The translations under genes were made by a program, and so were the position numbers. A DNA stretch of 64,000 nt from Cohnella panacarvi Gsoil 349 (GTDB lineage Bacteria > Bacillota > Bacilli > Paenibacillales > Paenibacillaceae), in NCBI RefSeq assembly GCF_000515335.1, contig NZ_KI911563.1:3890338-3954337 (forward strand), in the 5' to 3' direction. Every line of letters starts with the position of its first letter. The first letter of the stretch is position 1. The notes under the pieces were generated by a model. That model worked only from the letters and a program-made list of their open reading frames with translations. It was not told the origin of the DNA and did not search any database. Below are positions 16,723-25,110 of the stretch, piece by piece.

Positions 16723-17607
16723 CTAATCGAGGAACAATCGGCTATAGAGCAGATTGTCCTCCCCGTGCCGGAACGCCCCGGGCGTCATGCCGGTAAGCTT
16801 GGCGAATACCTTGATAAAGTAGCTGCCGCTGGAAAAGCCGATAAGCCCGGCGATCTCTTCGATGCTGGATTCCGTCCGGCGCAATAGTTCCATCGCCCGT
16901 TCGATTCGAATTCGATTCGCATACTCGTGCGGCGTCAGCCCGACCGTCTCCGCGAACGTACGCTGAAGGTGGTACTTGGATACATGCAAGCTGTTCGCAA
17001 GCTCGTCAAGCGAGACTAATCTGGCGTAGTTGGTTTCGATATAGTTTGCGGCTAGCCGGATTTTGTCCGGCCAGCCCGCCCGGTCCCGCTGGTCGGAGAG
17101 GGCGAAGCGTCCGAGCTCGGCGATAAATTGATACACGTAAGAGGATGCAATGTAGGCATCGGCGATTCTGCCCGCTCGGGCCTCCGTATAAATATTCCTC
17201 ATCAGGCGGATCGGCGCGCTTGTCTGCGACAGGACGGGCGTCGTTCCGATCCGCGACTTCGCTTCCAGCCAGTTGGGGAGAATCAAGGTCGGCCGGATCA
17301 ATAAGAAGAAGAATTCCCACGGGTGCTCGGCAGGGTCGTACCAATAACGATGACGGCCGGGGATTTCGACCATGAACGCTTTTCCGGCGGGGAGACGTTC
17401 CTTGCGGCCTTCCCATTCCAGATAACCTGCGCCGTCGACGGAATATTGGAATAACAGGAGAGGCCCGTCCGTTCTCGTGAGACCGTCCCAGCTGTACGAG
17501 GCGCTGTCGATCCGATCATAACCGACGGCGAACAGATTGCACATCGCAAGAGATGAGCTTTCCGAGAAACGGAAGCCGAAAGTGCCGTATTCCGGTGTAG
17601 CAGGCAT
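16723..17607 (-). CDS. AraC-family transcriptional regulator
   Basis: A 294-residue regulator with an N-terminal cupin-type effector domain (about 20-150; ERLPAGKAFMVEIPGRHRY is the usual barrel core) and two C-terminal helix-turn-helix motifs (about 190-285: VSLDELANSLHVSKYHLQRT and IEEIAGLIGFSSGSYFIKVF). GAGGTGAT precedes the ATG by a few bases. It lies upstream of, and in the same direction as, the GH27 gene (110 bp gap), and is its most likely regulator. The effector is unknown, perhaps a galactoside. Confidence 0.92.
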   Translation of the reverse strand: MPATPEYGTFGFRFSESSSLAMCNLFAVGYDRIDSASYSWDGLTRTDGPLLLFQYSVDGAGYLEWEGRKERLPAGKAFMVEIPGRHRYWYDPAEHPWEFFFLLIRPTLILPNWLEAKSRIGTTPVLSQTSAPIRLMRNIYTEARAGRIADAYIASSYVYQFIAELGRFALSDQRDRAGWPDKIRLAANYIETNYARLVSLDELANSLHVSKYHLQRTFAETVGLTPHEYANRIRIERAMELLRRTESSIEEIAGLIGFSSGSYFIKVFAKLTGMTPGAFRHGEDNLLYSRLFLD

Positions 17608-17644
17608 AGGATCACCTCATGTACGCGGTGCAACGCCACGATAA

Positions 17645-17686
17645 AGGCCTGCCCCGCGCAGTTTGCCGACTGCATGGGGCAGGCCT
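17645..17686 (-). terminator. Terminator of the DHA2 exporter gene
   Basis: AGGCCTGCCCC and GGGGCAGGCCT form an 11-bp perfect stem, with an additional inner GCAGT/ACTGC pair; on the minus strand it ends in TTTAT. It separates the exporter gene from the AraC gene downstream. Confidence 0.8.
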
Positions 17687-17699
17687 GATGATCGATGCG

Positions 17700-19178
17700 T
17701 TACGCTGCGGATTTATCCGTCTCTTCCTTCGGAGCATGCGTGCGCTTGATGAACAAGCTGATGACAAGCGCCAAGATGGCCAGGATAAGACCGATCAGGA
17801 ACGCATTGTGCAAGCCTGCGACCATTGCTTCTCTTTGAATGTCTTCGGGTGTCAAAGATAGGTCGGGCGATTTCAAGTAGTCTTTGGCGCCGGAAGACAT
17901 GATGCTGATGAACAGCGCGACGCCGATTGCGCCGGCGACCTGCGTGAGCGTATTCAGAATCGCGGTTCCGTGCGCATACAGGCTTTTCGGAAGCTGGTTC
18001 AAGCCAGTCGTCTGCGCCGGCATCATGACCAAGGAGATTCCGACCATCATGATGATGTTAATGAAGATGATGCGGCTCTTGGACCAATCCGATTCGATGC
18101 CCATGAACATGTATATCGAGACGCACATGAGCACGATTCCGGGAATGACGAGCACGCGCGGGCCGAACTTATCGAACAGAATGCCGGACACCGGCGCCAT
18201 AATGCCGTTAATGATACCCCCCGGCATCAAAGCCAATCCCGAAGCGAATGCCGTCAGGAGCAGCACCTGTTGCATGAAGAGCGGAAGCATGATCATCGTC
18301 GAGAAGAGCGACATCATAATAACGAGCATCAGTACCGTGACTAGCGAGAACATCGGATACTTAAAGGCGCGCAAATCCATAATCGGATTCTTAGATACGA
18401 GCTGTTTCCATACGAACAACAATAAGCTGACGCCTCCGGCGACCAAGCACCACACGACGACTGGATCAGACCATGAACCGCGTTCGCCGGCGGAGCTGAA
18501 GCCGTATACGATGCCGCCGAAGCCGACGGACGAGAGCAGGATGGATAGATAATCGACGCGCGGCTTCGTTACCGTCGTCACGTTCTTCAAGTATGCCCAG
18601 GCGAAGAGGATCGAGAACACCGCGAGAGGAATAACCAGATAGAACAACCAGCGCCAAGACAGGTGCTCGACGATCAATCCGGATAAAGTTGGGCCGATAA
18701 CGGGAGCCGTCATAATAACGAGCCCGATCATGCCCATCGCGCCGCCGCGTTTTTCCGGCGGGAAAATGATCAAGATGACGTTCATCATGACCGGCATCAT
18801 TAAGCCGGTGCCCAAAGCTTGTATGACGCGACCGGCGAGCAGCACGCCGAACTCCGGCGCGACCGAGCTGACGATCGTACCGGTCAGGAACAACACCATC
18901 GCCCCGATGAACATCTGCCTCGTCGTAAACCATTGTTGCAATAGCGCCGTTACCGGCACGAGCATGCCGACTACGAGCATGTAAGCCGTGGCAAGCCATT
19001 GTACGGTATTTTCCGATATTCCGAAATCTTTCATCAAATCGGGAAACGCAATATTGAGCAACGTTTCGTTAAGAATGGCAACGAACGCTCCGATGATGAG
19101 TGCGGCTACGATCGGTCCGCGTTTGATTTTGCTCAAATCGACATTCGCTTCTTTGTTGTCCACGCTACTGAAATCCAC
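17700..19178 (-). CDS. DHA2-family MFS multidrug exporter (EmrB/QacA type)
   Basis: A 492-residue membrane transporter with about fourteen hydrophobic helices, the DHA2 topology of proton-driven drug exporters. Family motifs include LNETLLNIAFPDLMKDF in helix 1, TVQWLATAYMLVVGMLVP (antiporter region) and the motif GRVIQALGTGLMMP. Such proteins expel lipophilic cations or antibiotics; the substrate cannot be predicted. The start is GTG (19178), eight bases after a perfect AGGAGG; no better ATG exists nearby. It is monocistronic. The first 20 residues are hydrophilic and cytoplasmic. Confidence 0.9.
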   Translation of the reverse strand: MDFSSVDNKEANVDLSKIKRGPIVAALIIGAFVAILNETLLNIAFPDLMKDFGISENTVQWLATAYMLVVGMLVPVTALLQQWFTTRQMFIGAMVLFLTGTIVSSVAPEFGVLLAGRVIQALGTGLMMPVMMNVILIIFPPEKRGGAMGMIGLVIMTAPVIGPTLSGLIVEHLSWRWLFYLVIPLAVFSILFAWAYLKNVTTVTKPRVDYLSILLSSVGFGGIVYGFSSAGERGSWSDPVVVWCLVAGGVSLLLFVWKQLVSKNPIMDLRAFKYPMFSLVTVLMLVIMMSLFSTMIMLPLFMQQVLLLTAFASGLALMPGGIINGIMAPVSGILFDKFGPRVLVIPGIVLMCVSIYMFMGIESDWSKSRIIFINIIMMVGISLVMMPAQTTGLNQLPKSLYAHGTAILNTLTQVAGAIGVALFISIMSSGAKDYLKSPDLSLTPEDIQREAMVAGLHNAFLIGLILAILALVISLFIKRTHAPKEETDKSAA

Positions 19179-19384
19179 GCGAAAATCCTCCTGTGCTCAA
19201 CTTTTTCCAATCGACAACACAATACCGAACCCATGTTCGAATGTCAAGGCGAACGCGGGGAAGAGCCCTCCCGCGAGTGCTTCGGACAATCGCACATTCT
19301 CGATACCCGTCCATGCCGAGGGTGCTTGCCCCACATAGCTTATAACAGCCTTACGAATAAGCTTATAGGAGGAACCGTTCCGAG

Positions 19385-19618
19385 ATGGATGACTGGTATC
19401 AGGTGTGCAGAAAGCATATGAACTGCAGAGTGCGCGTTCATACGCGCCACGGCGTGTACGAGGGCACGATCGTGAACGTGGACCGCGAGAACATGTATTT
19501 GCGGACATCGGGCGATCTGAGAATTTCCGGTTGGTACGGCCCAGGGTACGGTTTCGGATACGGGTTCGACATCCTGGCGCTGTCGTTGTTCACGCTGCTC
19601 GCGATCGCATTGATCTAA
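19385..19618 (+). CDS. Small protein with Sm-like N-terminal strand region and hydrophobic tail
   Basis: A 77-residue protein. Residues 12-45 (NCRVRVHTRHGVYEGTIVNV) resemble the beta-strand pattern of Sm/LSm or YlxS-like small barrels: a strand, the turn with a conserved Gly, then DRENMYL. A Gly/Tyr-rich stretch and a hydrophobic C-terminal segment (DILALSLFTLLAIALI) follow, probably a membrane anchor. AGGAGG (19367-19372) lies 12 bases before the ATG, longer than usual. A hairpin AGCTTAT/ATAAGCT (19337-19363) precedes the ribosome site and could control access to it. Family not firmly recognised; the Sm comparison is an inference. Confidence 0.65.
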   Translation: MDDWYQVCRKHMNCRVRVHTRHGVYEGTIVNVDRENMYLRTSGDLRISGWYGPGYGFGYGFDILALSLFTLLAIALI

Positions 19619-19689
19619 CGGCGGGGCGAACGGAGCCCTTGCGAAAGCAAGGGTTTTTCGCGTTCCCGCGCGCGGCTGCAACAGCATGT

Positions 19690-19960
19690 GGCAACGCTAA
19701 TCCGACGCTATCCCGGAAGTGCGCCGCAGTAACGTTGCGTGGCAACGCTAATCCGACGCTATCCCGGAAGTGCGTCGCAGTAACGTTGCGTGGCAACGCT
19801 AATCCGACTCTATCCCGGAAGTACGTCGCAGTAACGTTGCGTGGCAACGCTAATCCGACTCTATCCCGGAAGTGCGCCGCAGTAACGTTGCGTGGCAACG
19901 CTAATCCGACTCTATCCCGGAAGTACGTCGCAGTAACGTTGCGTGGCAACGCTAATCCGA
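19690..19960. repeat. 51-bp tandem repeat, five full copies plus a partial
   Basis: Copies begin at 19690, 19741, 19792, 19843 and 19894, each 51 bp, with a 16-base sixth at 19945. Units differ at only a few positions (GACGC/GACTC, GTGCG/GTACG, GCCGC/GTCGC). Each junction contains CGTTGC-GTG-GCAACG, a perfect 6-bp hairpin. Because 51 is a multiple of three, long frames stay open on both strands, giving a 17-residue periodic peptide, but no ribosome site or plausible start accompanies them. The array lies between the small-protein gene and the terC promoter. Confidence 0.9.
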
Positions 19961-19971
19961 GCCCCTTTTTC

Positions 19972-20043
19972 TATAATGTGCCGGGCGGCGTGCTCTCTAA
20001 ATTTTTCCGGCTTGGCAATAATAAGTTAGGTACATTAGAGAGC
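19972..20043 (+). promoter_or_regulatory. terC -10 box and leader hairpin
   Basis: TATAAT at 19972-19977 is a likely -10 box; the -35 is poor because the tandem repeat ends there. Soon downstream, GCTCTCTAA (19992-20000) and TTAGAGAGC (20035-20043) are perfect 9-bp complements enclosing 34 bases, in the 5' leader about 20 nt before the start codon. The location suggests leader control. It does not look like the yybP-ykoY manganese riboswitch, which often precedes terC-type genes. Confidence 0.5.
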
Positions 20044-20063
20044 CATGAGAAGCGAGGAAAGCG

Positions 20064-20750
20064 ATGAGCACGGAGTGGTTGCTGGGGTTAGCCGAAATTA
20101 TATTGGTCAATATCGTGCTTAGCGGCGACAATGCGGTCGTCATCGCGATGGCTTGCCGGAATTTAAAGCCGGAGCAGCAGAAGAAGGCGATATTCTGGGG
20201 GACGTTCGGCGCCGTCGGCTTGCGTCTGGTGCTGACTTTCGTCGCCGTATGGCTGCTGAGAATCCCAATGGTGGAAGCGATGGGAGGCTTGCTGCTGCTA
20301 TACATTGCGATTAAACTGCTCTTTGGCAAAGAGGAAGAAGAGATCGACAAAGGCGGACTCTCGATCGGGCAGGCCGTCAAGACGATCGTCGTCGCGGACG
20401 TCGTCATGAGCTTGGATAACGTGGTGGCGGTGGCGGGCGCCGCGAACGGCGATTGGCTGCTGATCGGCGTCGGCCTCGGAGTCAGCATTCCTTTAATCGT
20501 ATGGTGCAGCCGACTGCTGACGAATTTGATGAAACGGTTCCCGATTATCGTCGTGCTCGGCGCAGGCCTTCTAGGGTACACGTCGGGAGAGATGATCGTC
20601 TCCGACGAAGTCGTCCGGCAATGGGTCCAACCGTGGTTGGCCGGTCTGCACAACGTCGTACCGATCGCGTTCGCCGCGGGAATATTGATCGTTGGCGTGC
20701 TGAGAGCGCAGCAAAGCCGGCGTAGAAAGCCGGTCGAAGGAAATTCGTAA
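20064..20750 (+). CDS. TerC-family membrane protein (manganese exporter-like)
   Basis: A 228-residue integral membrane protein with about seven helices. The two diagnostic acidic motifs are present: LSGDNAVVIAM (helix 1) and SLDNVVAVAGAA (near residue 120). Proteins of this YjbE/YkoY-like type export Mn2+, in Bacillus in connection with metalation of secreted proteins. GAGGAAAG precedes ATG 20064. The C-terminus is short and basic. The gene is monocistronic. Direct evidence supports family membership; metal specificity is inferred from the family. Confidence 0.9.
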   Translation: MSTEWLLGLAEIILVNIVLSGDNAVVIAMACRNLKPEQQKKAIFWGTFGAVGLRLVLTFVAVWLLRIPMVEAMGGLLLLYIAIKLLFGKEEEEIDKGGLSIGQAVKTIVVADVVMSLDNVVAVAGAANGDWLLIGVGLGVSIPLIVWCSRLLTNLMKRFPIIVVLGAGLLGYTSGEMIVSDEVVRQWVQPWLAGLHNVVPIAFAAGILIVGVLRAQQSRRRKPVEGNS

Positions 20751-21081
20751 GGCGTACATATGAACGAACCTCCGGCAACGGAACGAACCGTGCGCCGTTA
20801 AATCGAAAATAGCATGTGTTTACACCAAGATAAACGGTACTTGGGACGATACAGCGGAACGGTGCTCCGTTAGGGTCAATACATGCGCGTCATTTCCCCG
20901 TTCGGCGGTCGATCCGGGCTCATTATTTTCCACATACACGGCTCTTGTCGCTCATATAGATCAGAAAGCCCCGCGATTTGCGCGAAGGCGGCCTTCGGCG
21001 TACAATTTTCATATATTCGCAGAGTCGAGATTTTGGTAAAATCGGGTAAAGGATTCCGAAGGCAAATACGGGAAGCGGGCG
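20751..21081. other. Intergenic region terC - sigma factor
   Basis: About 330 bp without a gene. Related short words recur: GAACCGTGCGCCGTTA near 20785-20800 and GGAACGGTGCTCCGTTAG near 20855-20872, similar to words at 6075-6090. No clear terminator T-run after terC and no strong -35/-10 pair before the sigma gene are visible. Confidence 0.4.
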
Positions 21082-21666
21082 ATGAGGATGAATACGGCGG
21101 CGTTAGTTCGGCAGATCAAAGCGGGGGATCCCGATTCCACCGCGTTCACGGAGTTGATGAACCAGTATTATAACAGTCTGTTCTCGCTTGCTCATCGGCT
21201 CCTGAAGAACCGGCAGGAATGCGAGGACATGATTCAAGAGACGTTCATCCGCGTGCTGCTGCATATCGACAAATACGACGAAAGCAAGAAATTCACGACA
21301 TGGATTCATCAGATTACGAAAAATCTATGTCTCGATCTCATTAGAAGGAAGAAAGCTCGCCCTCAGCAACTGGCGGCGCGGGATCACGAGTTCGTCCGCC
21401 CTCAGGCGGCGGGCCGAAGCCCGGAAGAGGAGTGCTTGGAGCGGGAGCAGGCGGAGGAGTTCAGAAGCTTGCTCGCCACCCTTCGGGCCAAAGACCGGGA
21501 AATTCTGTACAACCGTTATATGGAAGACTTGTCGCTTACGGAGATCAGCCAGCTGACGAAGCTGCCCGAAGGCACGATCAAGTCCAGGCTGTCCCGCGCG
21601 AGGCAGCAGTTGAAGAAGAAGTGGGTCGTTGCCCTATTGACCGCGCCGGGCATGCTGCTTGTCTAA
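21082..21666 (+). CDS. ECF-type RNA polymerase sigma factor
   Basis: A 194-residue sigma-70 family protein with only regions 2 and 4. Region 2 (about 22-90) has LKNRQECEDMIQETFIRVLLH for core binding and TTWIHQITKNLCLDLIRRKK for -10 recognition. Region 4 (about 128-180) has the helix-turn-helix LSLTEISQLTKLPEGTIKSR. No anti-sigma factor gene follows, which is unusual; a terminator comes directly after. The C-terminal 14 residues are hydrophobic. ATG 21082 is preferred, with GGAAG seven bases upstream; ATG 21088 is possible. Confidence 0.9.
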   Translation: MRMNTAALVRQIKAGDPDSTAFTELMNQYYNSLFSLAHRLLKNRQECEDMIQETFIRVLLHIDKYDESKKFTTWIHQITKNLCLDLIRRKKARPQQLAARDHEFVRPQAAGRSPEEECLEREQAEEFRSLLATLRAKDREILYNRYMEDLSLTEISQLTKLPEGTIKSRLSRARQQLKKKWVVALLTAPGMLLV

Positions 21667-21689
21667 CGACAACGAACAACAAATAACCG

Positions 21690-21725
21690 AAAACCCCGTC
21701 TCGGAATGATCCGGCGGGGTTTTGA
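21690..21725 (+). terminator. Terminator of sigma factor gene
   Basis: AAAACCCCG (21690-21698) pairs with CGGGGTTTT (21715-21723). The T-tail doubles as part of the -35 box of the next promoter. Confidence 0.85.
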
Positions 21726-21751
21726 CGACATCGCTACCCAGCGGCTATAAT
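21722..21751 (+). promoter_or_regulatory. Promoter of the guanylate kinase-like gene
   Basis: -35 TTGACG (21722-21727), 18-bp spacer, -10 TATAAT (21746-21751). It begins within the T-run of the preceding terminator. Confidence 0.7.
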
Positions 21752-21820
21752 GAATAATTAACAGATAATTCTGCATTTGGCACAGTACCTCGGTTGCATA
21801 ACTTAAGGGAGATGACGCGG

Positions 21821-22408
21821 ATGTACGAATACAACGGCAAGGAGACTATTATCGTATTTACGGGGCCGGACGGGTCGGGACGCAAATCCGTCGCGGAGGC
21901 GGTCGGGCAGACGTTCGGAATCGCCAAGGTCGTATCCTATGTTACGCGTCCGCCGAGGCCAGGCGAAGTGAACGGGCAAGACTATCATTTTATCGATCAT
22001 AAGATATACGATGAGATGGAACAGCAGGGCGAGTTTCTCGAAAGCGTATCGATCGACGGCCATCATTACGGCATTCGCGGGCTCGACGTCGAGGAGCATC
22101 TGGATTCCCGCGGTTGCGTCTATTTGATCTTGAATCGCGAAGGCGCGGACATTCTCAAGAAAGTATACGGGGACAAGGTCGTCCGGTTGTTCGTGTACGC
22201 CGACCGCCGAACCGTCGAGGAGCGCCAGCAGAGGCTTGGGCTGGATCCGGCAACGATCGCCGCGCACCTTAGCCATTACGATAGCGAGTTGGCGTATCGG
22301 ACTTCCTGCGAGCATGCTTTCGAGAATTACGATCTCGGTCAGACGACGTATGAGATTACGAACGTGCTGGAAACCTATTTGCAAAGAAACTTAGTGGATA
22401 AGGATTAA
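21821..22408 (+). CDS. Guanylate kinase-like protein (paralogue type)
   Basis: A 195-residue P-loop protein resembling guanylate kinase: FTGPDGSGRKSV is the P-loop, YVTRPPRPGEVNGQDYHFI is the GMP-binding signature, and the segment MEQQGEFLESVSIDGHHYGI fits the next block. True Gmk has GPSGxGKGT with Lys directly after Gly; here an Arg is inserted before the Lys-Ser, so ATP use may differ. It is likely a second, divergent copy rather than the essential enzyme. ATG 21821 is nine bases after AAGGGAG. It is monocistronic with its own promoter and terminator. Confidence 0.8.
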   Translation: MYEYNGKETIIVFTGPDGSGRKSVAEAVGQTFGIAKVVSYVTRPPRPGEVNGQDYHFIDHKIYDEMEQQGEFLESVSIDGHHYGIRGLDVEEHLDSRGCVYLILNREGADILKKVYGDKVVRLFVYADRRTVEERQQRLGLDPATIAAHLSHYDSELAYRTSCEHAFENYDLGQTTYEITNVLETYLQRNLVDKD

Positions 22409-22436
22409 ATTCCGGCCAGGGTTGAACATGGCGATG

Positions 22437-22486
22437 AAACCGTCAGTTTCGGATACGATCGTATTCGGAAACGGCGGTTTTTTCGT
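22437..22486 (+). terminator. Terminator of guanylate kinase-like gene
   Basis: AAACCG (22437-22442) pairs with CGGTTT (22475-22480) with inner GTTTC/GAAAC and ATACG/CGTAT pairs, then TTTT. Confidence 0.75.
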
Positions 22487-22496
22487 ATTTATCGGG

Positions 22497-22546
22497 TTGT
22501 GTTTGTTAGTTATATGATATAATTTTAGGATAACAAAAATACTAAC
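22497..22546 (+). promoter_or_regulatory. Beta-mannosidase promoter region with inverted repeat
   Basis: TATAAT at 22518-22523 is a strong -10; the -35 is weak (GGTTGT or TTGTGT). GTTAGT (22505-22510) and ACTAAC (22541-22546) flank it as an inverted repeat, a possible operator. No regulator gene is adjacent. Confidence 0.45.
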
Positions 22547-22569
22547 GTGAGACGATGGAGGATTACCGC

Positions 22570-25107
22570 GTGAACGAATGGACAGAGCAGCTTGGCAATT
22601 GGCAATTCAGAGCTTCGGATGAACAAACCTGGCTTCCTGCGCGCGTACCGGGGTGCGTACATACGGATTTGCTGAAGAACGGCCGAATCGAGGCGCCGTT
22701 CGTCGGCACGAACGAGAAGGCGCTGCAGTGGATCGACAAGCAAATCTGGGAATACCGCACGACCTTCGACGTTCCGGCCGAGCGGCTGGCCACGAACAAG
22801 CTGGAGCTCGTCTGCGAAGGCTTGGATACTTACGCTGACGTCTACGTGAACGATCAGCTCGTCCTGTCCGCGGGCAATATGTTCCGCACCTGGGTTGCGG
22901 ACGTGAAGTCCTGCGTGCAAGCGGAAGGCAACCGGCTGCGCATCGTATTCCGTTCGCCGATCGAAGAAGGCTTGCGCAAACTGGAGGCGAACGGCCTCGG
23001 TTACCCCGCGCCCAACGACGATTCCGCGATCGGAGGGCTAGGCGACAAGAAGGTCAGCATGTTCTCCCGCAAAGCGCCGTACCATTACGGCTGGGACTGG
23101 GGGCCGCGCTTCGTCACGAGCGGGATTTGGCGCAGTATCTATCTTCGCGGCTGGAGCGGCTTGCGTCCGAGCGACGTATTCATCCGTCAGAACGAAGTTT
23201 CGGCTGCGGTTGCGAAGCTGACGGCCGTCGTCGAGATCGAATCGGAGCGGGATCGCGAGATTACGCTGAACGTCGGCACGGATGGCGTGGAATGGAGCGG
23301 CAGCTTCCGCTTGCAATCGGGCGTGCAGACGGTCGAGCTTCCGCTTACGATCGAATCTCCGAAGCTATGGTGGTCTCGCGGTTTGGGCGATCAGCCGATG
23401 TATACGTTCACGGTCGAGATCGTTGAAGGGGGGGATGAGCTGGCGAGACGCAGCGTGCGTACTGGACTACGCTCGGTGAAACTCGTGCGCAAACCCGATG
23501 CGAAGGGATCTTCGTTCTATTTCGAAGTGAACGGAATCCCGGTATTCGCCAAAGGAGCTAACCATATCCCGAACGACAGCTTCACGAACGAGATTACCGC
23601 CGAGCGGTACCGTCATGAAATCGCGAGCGCGGCGGAGTCGAACTACAACATGATCCGCGTGTGGGGCGGAGGCATCTACGAGCAGGATACGTTCTACGAG
23701 CTGTGCGACGAGTACGGCATTCTCGTCTGGCAAGACTTCATGTTCGCCTGCAGCATGTATCCGGGCGATCAAGCGTTCCTCGACAACGTGCGCGAAGAGG
23801 CGAAGGACAACGTCCGCCGACTGCGCAACCATCCGTGCATCGCGCTCTGGTGCGGCAACAACGAGATCGATGTCGCATGGTCTCAGTTCAACGAAGAAGG
23901 CGGTTGGGGCTGGAAGAAGCTCTACACGATGGAGCAGCGCGAGAAGATTTGGGCGGATTACGAAGCGCTGTTCCACCGGATTCTGCCTGACGTCGTAGAG
24001 GCGATGGCGCCGGATATCGCATACTGGCCTTCCTCGCCGATGCAGGGCGTTACGAACGACGCGTCGCAGCATGCGGGCTCCGATACGCCAAGCGGGGACA
24101 TTCACTTCTGGGCGGTATGGCACGCGCAGGAGCCGTTCGAGAACTATAAGACGAACATCGGCCGGTTCATGAGCGAGTACGGCTTCCAGTCGTTCCCCGA
24201 GCTGAAGACGGTGCGATCGTTCGCCGGTGAGGCCGACATGGCGCTCGATTCCGAGGTCATGCTCCATCACCAGAAGAACGGACGGGGCAACTTCCTGATC
24301 AAGGACTACTCCGACCGGTACATGAAGGACGCCAGAGACTTTGCCTCGTTCCTGTACATGAGCTCCGTGCTTCAAGCCGAAGGCATGAAGACGGCGATCG
24401 AAGCGCATCGCCGCGCGATGGATTATTGCATGGGGACGCTCTATTGGCAGATCAACGATTGCTGGCCGGTCGCCTCATGGTCGAGCATGGACTATTACGG
24501 CCGTTGGAAAGCGACGCAATATTACGCCAAGCGCAGCTACCGCGAGGTGATCGTCTCGATCGACCAAGAGGAGGATCGGCTGTCGTTCCACGTCGTGTCG
24601 GATCGGCTCGATGCCGTGGCAGGAACGCTCGCTTGGACAATGGTTGATTTCTCGGGCAAGGTGCTGAAATCGGGCTCTACGCCTGCACGCGTTGCCGCGA
24701 ACTCCGCGGCAGTCGCGCTTGAACTCTCGGTTAGCGAGCTGCTGGAGGGTTGCGAACCTAACCGTTCGGTTATCGTTGCGGAGCTGGTCAGCGGGGGAGA
24801 GGTCGTGGAGACGAAGGAGCATTATTTCGCTTATTCGAAGTTTCTCGAGTTGTCGGACCCGGCGATTGCCGTACGCGAAGTCGAAGGCGGCAACGGCACG
24901 GAGTTCGAGCTGTCGGCGAAAAGTCTGGCGAAGCAAGTATGGCTGCAATCCGACGAAGAGGGCATCTTCACGGACAACTTCTTCGACCTTGTGCCCGGAC
25001 AGCCGCGCACGGTCCAGTTTCTGAAACGAGGCGAGGGCGGCCGAGCGTTCGCTCCGGCATCTCCGGGGGAGCTCGTCGTCGCCTCGATGATCGATTACGC
25101 AAGATGA
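22570..25107 (+). CDS. GH2 family beta-mannosidase
   Basis: An 845-residue cytoplasmic enzyme releasing mannose from the non-reducing end of beta-1,4-manno-oligosaccharides. Domain order: sugar-binding sandwich (about 10-190, with VPGCVHTDLL and YHYGWDWGPRF, both typical of beta-mannosidases), Ig-like sandwich, the (beta/alpha)8 barrel (about 300-600), C-terminal sandwiches. The acid/base is Glu432 in CGNNEID and the nucleophile Glu536 in SEYG. The start is taken as GTG 22570 because GGAGG lies exactly eight bases upstream; the in-frame ATG at 22555 has no ribosome site and itself overlaps that GGAGG. It is monocistronic. Confidence 0.93.
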   Translation: MNEWTEQLGNWQFRASDEQTWLPARVPGCVHTDLLKNGRIEAPFVGTNEKALQWIDKQIWEYRTTFDVPAERLATNKLELVCEGLDTYADVYVNDQLVLSAGNMFRTWVADVKSCVQAEGNRLRIVFRSPIEEGLRKLEANGLGYPAPNDDSAIGGLGDKKVSMFSRKAPYHYGWDWGPRFVTSGIWRSIYLRGWSGLRPSDVFIRQNEVSAAVAKLTAVVEIESERDREITLNVGTDGVEWSGSFRLQSGVQTVELPLTIESPKLWWSRGLGDQPMYTFTVEIVEGGDELARRSVRTGLRSVKLVRKPDAKGSSFYFEVNGIPVFAKGANHIPNDSFTNEITAERYRHEIASAAESNYNMIRVWGGGIYEQDTFYELCDEYGILVWQDFMFACSMYPGDQAFLDNVREEAKDNVRRLRNHPCIALWCGNNEIDVAWSQFNEEGGWGWKKLYTMEQREKIWADYEALFHRILPDVVEAMAPDIAYWPSSPMQGVTNDASQHAGSDTPSGDIHFWAVWHAQEPFENYKTNIGRFMSEYGFQSFPELKTVRSFAGEADMALDSEVMLHHQKNGRGNFLIKDYSDRYMKDARDFASFLYMSSVLQAEGMKTAIEAHRRAMDYCMGTLYWQINDCWPVASWSSMDYYGRWKATQYYAKRSYREVIVSIDQEEDRLSFHVVSDRLDAVAGTLAWTMVDFSGKVLKSGSTPARVAANSAAVALELSVSELLEGCEPNRSVIVAELVSGGEVVETKEHYFAYSKFLELSDPAIAVREVEGGNGTEFELSAKSLAKQVWLQSDEEGIFTDNFFDLVPGQPRTVQFLKRGEGGRAFAPASPGELVVASMIDYAR

Positions 25108-25110
25108 GTA

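Noticed and set aside
19972..20063. yybP-ykoY manganese riboswitch upstream of terC
   Set aside because: The conserved core is not visible by eye; the leader is short and holds only one hairpin.
19405..20067. A plus-strand frame reading through the 51-bp repeat (and a 119-codon one on the minus strand)
   Set aside because: No ribosome site; it begins inside the small-protein gene and is open only because each unit is 17 codons. It would overlap the terC promoter.
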